From Cyclobacteriaceae bacterium (GTDB taxonomy: Bacteria > Bacteroidota > Bacteroidia > Cytophagales > Cyclobacteriaceae): a stretch of DNA of 10,373 nucleotides. The notes under the pieces were generated by a model. That model ran no database searches, was not told the origin of the DNA, and worked only from the letters and a program-made list of their open reading frames with translations. Made by a program: the position numbers and the translations under genes. This document shows positions 5,852-10,373 of this stretch, piece after piece (position 1 is the stretch's first letter; the number at the start of each line of letters is the position of its first letter). The DNA lies in the NCBI GenBank assembly GCA_030637245.1, contig DAOVVI010000024.1:1-10373 (forward strand), read 5' to 3'.

Positions 5852-6271
5852 ATATGGGTTTATATATCAGCTTTTATCGGTTAAGGTTTATGGATTATCT
5901 GATATCTATTATCGGTTACGGATTGTCTATCGCTGTTTATTGGTTTACGAAATATCTAAAACAGATTATGGGTTTACATATTAAGTTTTATCGATTACGG
6001 GTTTATGGGTTAGCTAATATCTATTATCGGTTACGGATTATCCATTACTGTTTATTGGTTTACATTTTATCTAAAACAGGTTATGGGTTTATCTTTTATC
6101 TAAAAGATATTACTGGTATGGATAAGCTGTACTACGAATTAGATATCACTGTTTATGGTATTACGAAATATCTATTAGCTGTACCCATAAGCTGTGTTTC
6201 GTTTTATCTAAAACGTATTCCTGGATTAGATACCCTGCATTATCTAATATCTAATACCGGTCACTGGTTAT
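5852..6271. repeat. Long degenerate repeat with 7-bp and about 114-bp periodicity
   Basis: From about 5874 the plus strand divides into 7-bp words close to TTATCGG (TTATCGG, TTAAGGT, TTATGGA, TTATCTG, ATATCTA, TTATCGG, TTACGGA and so on). On top of this a larger unit is duplicated: the word ATGGGTTTA recurs at 5854, 5968 and 6083 (114 and 115 bp apart), and CTAAAACAG-like words close the units. Later copies are more decayed. A 179-codon open frame (5854-6393) covers the block, but a TTATCGG array contains no stop in any frame, so a long open frame is expected by chance. The second period of 115 bp shifts the frame, which argues against coding. The frame's stop overlaps the relaxase ATG (ATGA), the only point in favour of translation. 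Confidence 0.75.
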
Positions 6272-6326
6272 GGGAGATTAATTTGAAGCCTTCTTCATCT
6301 AACTTGAGTATGCTTTCAGCTATTAC

Positions 6327-6365
6327 CCCGCCGTCCGCGGGCAGGCCCTCCTACGGTGGGCAGGC
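6327..6365. repeat. REP-like GC-rich palindrome before the relaxase start
   Basis: CCCGCCGT (6327-6334) pairs with ACGGTGGG (6353-6360) with one G-T pair, and GGGCAGGC occurs twice (6339-6346 and 6358-6365). The GGCAGGC core is shared with the elements inside traG and at the end of traF. It ends 24 bp before the relaxase ATG and directly follows the 7-bp-periodic block. Confidence 0.6.
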
Positions 6366-6389
6366 TTTTCACCATTTACCTCATCCATC

Positions 6390-7913
6390 ATGATTGTTAA
6401 AATCCTTTCATCGGCCAGCAACTTTGCAGGCATTCACTATAACGAACGGAAAAATGATGCCGGTGACAGTGAACTGTTACGTGCTGAAAACTTTGGTAGC
6501 CTGGCCTTGAATGCCAATCCGACCAAGGCTGATTATGTCAATTACCTGAAGGCATTTTGCTGTAGTAATACGCGGATAAAAAAGATTCAATTTCATGCGG
6601 TGATCTCGGCAAAAGGAAAAGACTATCCCCTGGATAAACTAAGTGATATTGGGGTACAATATCTCCAGGCTATGGGATATGGAAGCAACCCTTTTTTAAT
6701 TTATCACCACACTGATACCAATCATCGACACATTCATTTGATATCCACAAGAGTTGATGGAGATGGCAAAAAGGTGGATGACCGTTTTGAAAAGCTGCGC
6801 TCTCAAAAGGTCATGCATGAAATTCTGATGCGTGACCCTCATTACGAAGCTGATCAATGCCTGGCTGAAGCAATGAAATATCAGTTCTCGACCCTGCCTC
6901 AGTTTAAGTTGCTCCTGGAATTGAAGGGGTTTAAAGTCCAGGAAGTTGGTGGCAAACTATCCATGATCAAATATGGAAACGTGCAGCTGCTATTGGAAGC
7001 AGGACCTATTAAGGAGCGGATGAATGCATATGTCTTTCCCAAAAAAAGAGCTCGTCAGTTGACGGCAATTATTAGAAAATATGCTATTGATAAAATTGAT
7101 GATCAATGGGCAGATTTTATGAAAAAGAAATTTGGAGTGAATATTGTTTTTCACCGGAAGCAGGGATATGACACACCTTACGGTTACACAATTATCGACC
7201 ATCCTGGGAAAACTGTGTTTAAAGGTTCTCAGATCCTGGGCTTAGCTGAACTGTTTTCCGCACCACAAGAAAAACGGGTAACTGAATTGGTCCGTGAAAT
7301 GGCAAAGCAGCCAAATCTCTCCTTCCATGATTTTCAAATAGAGTTATCCAAAATTGGGGTGAGGACGTATGACAATGGATCCTATTCCTGGAACGCTGGA
7401 AATAGTCAGCTCTCACTGGAGGAATTAAAAAAACTAAGATATTACCAGCGTTTGCATATTGCTTCTGAGTTTAAGATGAATGATGCATCATGCAAATCAC
7501 TATTGGGTAAAGCGCTATTGATCAACCCGGATGAACTTAATTCCTCCATCTTATCCAATCAGAAATTTGAAACACATCGGGCTGCCATGGAATACCTGGA
7601 TCAAAGCAATCGATGGGAAGAGGGGTTAAGTCATTTTAACTACAGGTTGCTGCGAGATGACCAACGAATTTTCCTGTTTATTCCTGCGGAACCGGCACTC
7701 ATTCAAGTGGAGAAATTATTGGGAAGACCTCCATCTATTTCACCAGAGCTAATTCCTCATATTAATACTATGACGGATCTATCTACTAACAATGAATTGC
7801 TGGGTCATTCCTCAAAAGAAAGCATTTTGGAAGCCTTGATTGGTATTATGGCCGAAGCTCAGCAACGACCAAAAGAAGATAAAGACAACAAACGAAAAAC
7901 CATTAAACTATAA
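6390..7913 (+). CDS. Relaxase (HUH mobilization nuclease, MobB-like of Bacteroidota)
   Basis: This 507-residue protein should nick one oriT strand and stay covalently attached to its 5' end during transfer. Motif I is near the N-terminus: GIHYNERKN at residues 14-22, with Tyr17 the likely catalytic tyrosine. The metal-binding HUH motif is HHTDTNHRHIHLISTRVDG at about 106-124, with His107, His114 and His116 as probable ligands. Residues about 60-104 form the linking part of the Relaxase domain (PF03432 type). The C-terminal 350 residues have no motif I can name and probably bind DNA or partners. Start ATG at 6390. The stop is 5 bp before the ParA gene, so the two are cotranscribed. All key residues are present, so activity is likely. 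The family could be called MOBB or MOBP-like; I cannot decide from sequence alone. Confidence 0.92.
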   Translation: MIVKILSSASNFAGIHYNERKNDAGDSELLRAENFGSLALNANPTKADYVNYLKAFCCSNTRIKKIQFHAVISAKGKDYPLDKLSDIGVQYLQAMGYGSNPFLIYHHTDTNHRHIHLISTRVDGDGKKVDDRFEKLRSQKVMHEILMRDPHYEADQCLAEAMKYQFSTLPQFKLLLELKGFKVQEVGGKLSMIKYGNVQLLLEAGPIKERMNAYVFPKKRARQLTAIIRKYAIDKIDDQWADFMKKKFGVNIVFHRKQGYDTPYGYTIIDHPGKTVFKGSQILGLAELFSAPQEKRVTELVREMAKQPNLSFHDFQIELSKIGVRTYDNGSYSWNAGNSQLSLEELKKLRYYQRLHIASEFKMNDASCKSLLGKALLINPDELNSSILSNQKFETHRAAMEYLDQSNRWEEGLSHFNYRLLRDDQRIFLFIPAEPALIQVEKLLGRPPSISPELIPHINTMTDLSTNNELLGHSSKESILEALIGIMAEAQQRPKEDKDNKRKTIKL

Positions 7914-7918
7914 ACATT

Positions 7919-8566
7919 ATGAATATCGTAATCGGAAATCAAAAAGGCGGTGTAGGAAAATCTACACTATGTATCTTACTGGCTAACTATCTAGCCTTGT
8001 ACCAGGAATCTGAATGCCTGATCCTGGACCTGGACTTTCAAAGTAGCATATCATCGCTCTGGAATCGAGACCGGGCTAACCTCGATAATCCCCCATTGTA
8101 CGAAGTATTAGACCTGGAACTGGAAGCATTTAAAAACTTCAAAGATAAACTCAACCAGGTTGATGGACATGTGATCATTGACCTGCCTGGGAAAATGGAT
8201 GACAATGAATTAATTCCCATCTATCAATACGCTGATTTGGTAATCTGTCCATTTGCATATGACAAAGTATCCTTTGAGTCCACACTGGTATTTGCACAGA
8301 TTGTAAAACATCTTAATAAAACTGTGCCTATCGCTTTTATTCCAAACCGCTTGAAAGCAGGTGTCCGATATGAAATCAAGTCACAGGTCAATGAGGTGTT
8401 AAAAAAATTCGGAAGGGTATCCCCTGAATTGCCGGATCGGGTGGCCTTTCAGCGTATTGATACGCTATCCATTCCTGAGGAAATAGAGGAGTTAGTTCGA
8501 AAGACCTTTGATGTCATTCATAATCATCATTTAACTATTATCAAGAAACACGATGGAGAAAATTGA
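7919..8566 (+). CDS. ParA/MinD-type ATPase (TraA-like)
   Basis: This 215-residue protein begins directly with a deviant Walker A motif, KGGVGKST at residues 9-16, with the signature lysine of the ParA family. ILDLDFQSS (35-43) carries the second conserved aspartate and glutamine, and VIIDLPG (85-91) is the Walker B-like strand. Length fits the short ParA class that lacks an N-terminal DNA-binding domain. Such proteins dimerise with ATP and bind DNA non-specifically to position a plasmid or the transfer machinery; in CTnDOT the related gene is traA. It lies 5 bp after the relaxase gene and overlaps the next gene by 14 bp, so relaxase, ParA and partner form one operon. Whether it acts in partition or transfer cannot be told here. 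Confidence 0.92.
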   Translation: MNIVIGNQKGGVGKSTLCILLANYLALYQESECLILDLDFQSSISSLWNRDRANLDNPPLYEVLDLELEAFKNFKDKLNQVDGHVIIDLPGKMDDNELIPIYQYADLVICPFAYDKVSFESTLVFAQIVKHLNKTVPIAFIPNRLKAGVRYEIKSQVNEVLKKFGRVSPELPDRVAFQRIDTLSIPEEIEELVRKTFDVIHNHHLTIIKKHDGEN

Positions 8567-8924
8567 TATTAAAGCCCTGGCCAGGGAATTAAAGGGTGAT
8601 GGTATTGAATCAAAACCAATCACTTCTTCTGATAAAAAAGGCGATCACAGGCCCACGAATAAAAAGAAGTCTTCTAAGACTACATCTGATAAATCTGACT
8701 TGCTTGAACTGATTTCAAAGATCAACCAACGGAATGAGTACAACACTGAAGGATGTGTATATATCGATTCAGATATCCATGACCTCCTAAGGCAGATTAA
8801 GGTCAGAAAGAAACTGAAAATCGGATACCTGGTATCATGGTTAATTGAACAATTTATCATAGAACACAAACAGGAAATAGCTGCTTTGCTAAAACCAAAG
8901 GAGAACAGGTTTATAGATAAATGA
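8553..8924 (+). CDS. Probable ParA partner with a C-terminal ribbon-helix-helix-like domain
   Basis: This 123-residue protein overlaps the end of the ParA gene by 14 bp. Residues 1-48 are low-complexity and strongly charged (many K, S, D and T), probably disordered, like the N-termini of small ParB/ParG-type partners that stimulate their ATPase. Residues about 68-105 (CVYIDSDIHDLLRQIK, then LKIGYLVSWLIEQFI) have the strand-helix-helix pattern of a ribbon-helix-helix fold. Genes of this kind follow traA in Bacteroides elements (traB, DUF3408-like). DNA-binding partner of ParA is the likely role, inferred from position and pattern; no family is certain. Confidence 0.75.
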   Translation: MEKIDIKALARELKGDGIESKPITSSDKKGDHRPTNKKKSSKTTSDKSDLLELISKINQRNEYNTEGCVYIDSDIHDLLRQIKVRKKLKIGYLVSWLIEQFIIEHKQEIAALLKPKENRFIDK

Positions 8925-9130
8925 CTGGATGCTTCATTTTATTTATTATGTGCTTGGTTTTTGGTTTTATGCCTCCTATATTATGATGTTAATTTATTGA
9001 TGTACAATAACTTAAAAGTCATATAGAGACATTTGAATTCATATGATATGGAAAGGATCAAATGGATATAAAATGGCATCCATTTCAATTCATTTTAAAA
9101 GAAATATCAAGAAAAAAAATTTGATAAAAT
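8925..9130. other. A/T-rich spacer with a 7-bp inverted repeat
   Basis: No gene is seen. AAATGGA (9060-9066) and TCCATTT (9079-9085) form a perfect 7-bp inverted repeat with a 12-nt gap, about 45 bp before the LuxR-type gene, a place suited to an operator. No U-run follows, so it does not look like a terminator for the operon on its left. The start of the next gene has an A-run leader and no Shine-Dalgarno. Confidence 0.4.
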
Positions 9131-9490
9131 ATGAACATTTCAACTGAGCTTACACTGATGATCTATACTTTTTTTAGTTTGTCCATAAGCGTATTAAGTC
9201 TTTGGATGTTAGCGGATCTTAAAAAACGATCATTACTGAAATCAAATAACAAAGAACCTGCTGACCAGGCCTCTGAAACCATGCACTTTAGAAACAATTG
9301 TCAGAAATATTACCTGACTTCCAGGGAGATGGAAATTTTAGAATTGTTGAGCACAGGAAAACCTTATAAAATAATCGCCAGTGAATTAAATATTTCTTTA
9401 AAGACAGTGAAGAGTCATGTGCTCAATATGTTTCACAAAACGAATGCAACGAATAAAATGGAGCTGGTGAGTAGGATCAATGTGAAATGA
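9131..9490 (+). CDS. Small membrane-anchored LuxR-type transcription regulator
   Basis: This 119-residue protein has one hydrophobic segment at about residues 7-29 (LTLMIYTFFSLSISVLSLWML) followed by a basic KKRSLLK stretch, which predicts an N-out or signal-anchor topology with the C-terminus in the cytoplasm. Residues about 60-117 form a complete LuxR/GerE helix-turn-helix: LTSREMEILELLSTG, KIIASELNISLKTVKSH, then an N-x-F-x-K-T-type helix. There is no receiver, PAS or TPR domain, so the sensing input is unknown. It has its own spacer on both sides and is not part of the mobilization operon. It could control the transfer genes or be unrelated cargo. Confidence 0.85.
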   Translation: MNISTELTLMIYTFFSLSISVLSLWMLADLKKRSLLKSNNKEPADQASETMHFRNNCQKYYLTSREMEILELLSTGKPYKIIASELNISLKTVKSHVLNMFHKTNATNKMELVSRINVK

Positions 9491-9623
9491 TTGAGCATTG
9501 ATGTTTGGTTTTAGTAAACGACCGATAAATGAAACCTTTAAATTCTTACTAATACTTTTACCTTTAGTCTCATAATCTCGTCTCATGAATGAGTTTCACG
9601 GAATAACGTTTAATTGAACTCAA

Positions 9624-9824
9624 ACGAAGGTAGGTTACGCACGGGTTTCGACACATGATGAAAAGTTGGAACTTCAAATTTCTGAACTAGAAAAGTACGG
9701 TTGTGAGAAGATTTTCAAAAATAAAAAAAGTGCAGTAAAAGAGCGACCGCCACTTGATAAACTTCTTTCACATCTGAGGAAAGGTGATGCTGTTGTAGTT
9801 GAAATACTTCTGAATAATATTTAA
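9624..9824 (+). pseudogene. Serine recombinase (resolvase/invertase family) N-terminal fragment
   Basis: An open frame reads KVGYARVSTHDEKLELQ, then LEKYGCEKIF, KERPPLDKLL and RKGDAVVV, the N-terminal catalytic domain of resolvases and invertases; Ser9 of the RVST motif would be the nucleophile. The codon where the ATG should stand is ACG (9624-9626), with an in-frame TGA a little upstream and no other ATG in frame. After VVVE the match stops, the expected LDRLGRS segment is missing, and a TAA follows at 9822. The helix-turn-helix DNA-binding domain is absent. It is therefore a decayed remnant of about 66 codons. Such enzymes belong to transposons, plasmids and invertible regions, so this marks an old mobile-element end or resolution module. 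Confidence 0.85.
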
Positions 9825-10095
9825 GTCCAAGTTCCAGATGAATGATTCTTAAATTATCACTTTATCGTCTTATAAACGTTGAGGCATGAAATGTTTTCGA
9901 GGAATGATGGCAAAGGATAATTATATCCTAAGGTAGTATGTTTCTGTCATTGACCATTTTAAGGGATTCTCAATGATCCTGATTACCGACTAAGAAAGAT
10001 ACATTTACTGCATTAGGCTGTATTACCGATTGAGAAAATATAATTAATCATATAGTTGTGTTAAAGGTAATTTATTGTTTAAAACAATTAGCACC
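9825..10095. other. Gene-free stretch with a 40-bp-spaced direct repeat
   Basis: I see no gene or RNA gene here. A degenerate direct repeat occurs at 9982-9997 and 10022-10037 (core ATTACCGA-Y-T-R-AGAAA, 14 of 16 positions equal), 40 bp apart. AGGATA (9914-9919) and TATCCT (9924-9929) form a 6-bp hairpin, and ATTGTTT/AAACAAT (10074-10088) a 7-bp palindrome 8 bp before the ComM fragment. These could be recombinase sites of the lost element or chance structures in A/T-rich DNA. Confidence 0.4.
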
Positions 10096-10317
10096 TCATA
10101 CTATGATTACATCAGAAATCGTGTAATGAGGACTTCTGTAAGGTCTTTTTGAAATTAGATTGGCATCGGGGCCAAGCTTTCCTGCCACGGAATGAATTTT
10201 TGTGGTTTCCAGGGCTTCTTGCAAGGTCAATGGTGGCAATATGCTTGGCAGTCTTTTGGCAAGCATGGTTTTGCCAGAACCCGGTGGACCTATCATAATA
10301 ATGTTACAGCTGGAATA
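10096..10317 (-). pseudogene. Internal fragment of a ComM/YifB-type AAA+ ATPase gene
   Basis: The minus strand encodes [20 protein letters not shown], then [17 protein letters not shown] and [14 protein letters not shown], which is the Walker A region of ComM/YifB, the magnesium-chelatase-like AAA+ helicase that acts in branch migration during natural transformation. The normal protein is about 500 residues with this segment near its middle. Here the frame is closed by TAA at 10318-10320 on the upstream side and by TGA at 10096 right after the ISDV segment, so both ends are lost. The conserved His-His before TIS reads His-Tyr. The segment is otherwise well kept, so the truncation looks recent or the donor copy is close. 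Translation from the ATG at 10296 would give a 66-residue peptide without catalytic competence. Confidence 0.85.
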
Positions 10318-10373
10318 TTAGTGATTTTGACAAATACTAGGTAATGGTTCTTTGCTTTGTTTGTTTAAGTAGT

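Noticed and set aside
5852..6271. CRISPR-like array
   Set aside because: Units are degenerate, lack constant repeats with unique spacers, and no cas gene is near.
5854..6393. A 179-codon open frame between the MobC-like gene and the relaxase gene
   Set aside because: It is written almost wholly by a 7-bp-periodic repeat whose consensus has no stop in any frame, and ends in a REP-like element; the 115-bp second unit breaks the frame. The ATGA overlap with the relaxase start is the only support, so coding is possible but unlikely.

Overview
The window looks like part of a conjugative element (an integrative and conjugative element or a conjugative plasmid) from a member of the Bacteroidota. 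The evidence is a Bacteroides-type transfer cluster (TraE pilin, TraF, TraG/VirB4 ATPase, a TraI/VirB5-like protein and the start of TraJ), a Bacteroidota-style relaxase with a small MobC-type helper, a ParA-type ATPase with a short partner, and A/T-rich start contexts without clear Shine-Dalgarno sequences. No host marker gene is present, so the genus cannot be given.

Layout. On the minus strand, positions 5128 down to 1 hold one tightly packed transfer operon: a small membrane protein, TraE, TraF, TraG, a TraI-like secreted protein, a second secreted coiled-coil protein and the N-terminus of TraJ, which runs off the left edge. Several junctions overlap (TraF/TraG, and ATGA between the coiled-coil protein and TraJ). 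On the plus strand, 5449 to 8924 hold the mobilization and partition module: MobC-like protein, relaxase, ParA, ParA partner. The two operons diverge from a 320-bp gap that carries two strong adjacent hairpins and is the best oriT candidate. From 8925 to the right edge the sequence is gene-poor: one small membrane-tethered LuxR-type regulator, a decayed serine recombinase whose start codon reads ACG, and an internal fragment of a ComM/YifB-type ATPase gene.

How it works together (inference from families). The relaxase and its helper would nick oriT, the TraE-J apparatus powered by TraG would build the pilus and channel, and ParA plus partner would act in positioning or regulation. No VirD4-type coupling protein is seen here, so it must lie elsewhere if the system is complete.

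Most unusual features. Two kinds of non-coding DNA are embedded in this machinery. (1) Degenerate 7-bp-periodic repeats: about 400 bp between the MobC and relaxase genes, and two short blocks around the traG stop codon and the start of the next gene. (2) GC-rich REP-like palindromes with a GCCTGCC/GGCAGGC core: one read in frame inside traG, one forming the C-terminus of TraF just before the traG start, one just before the relaxase start. The two kinds occur side by side between the MobC and relaxase genes; between traG and the next gene the 7-bp blocks instead flank a hairpin of unrelated sequence.
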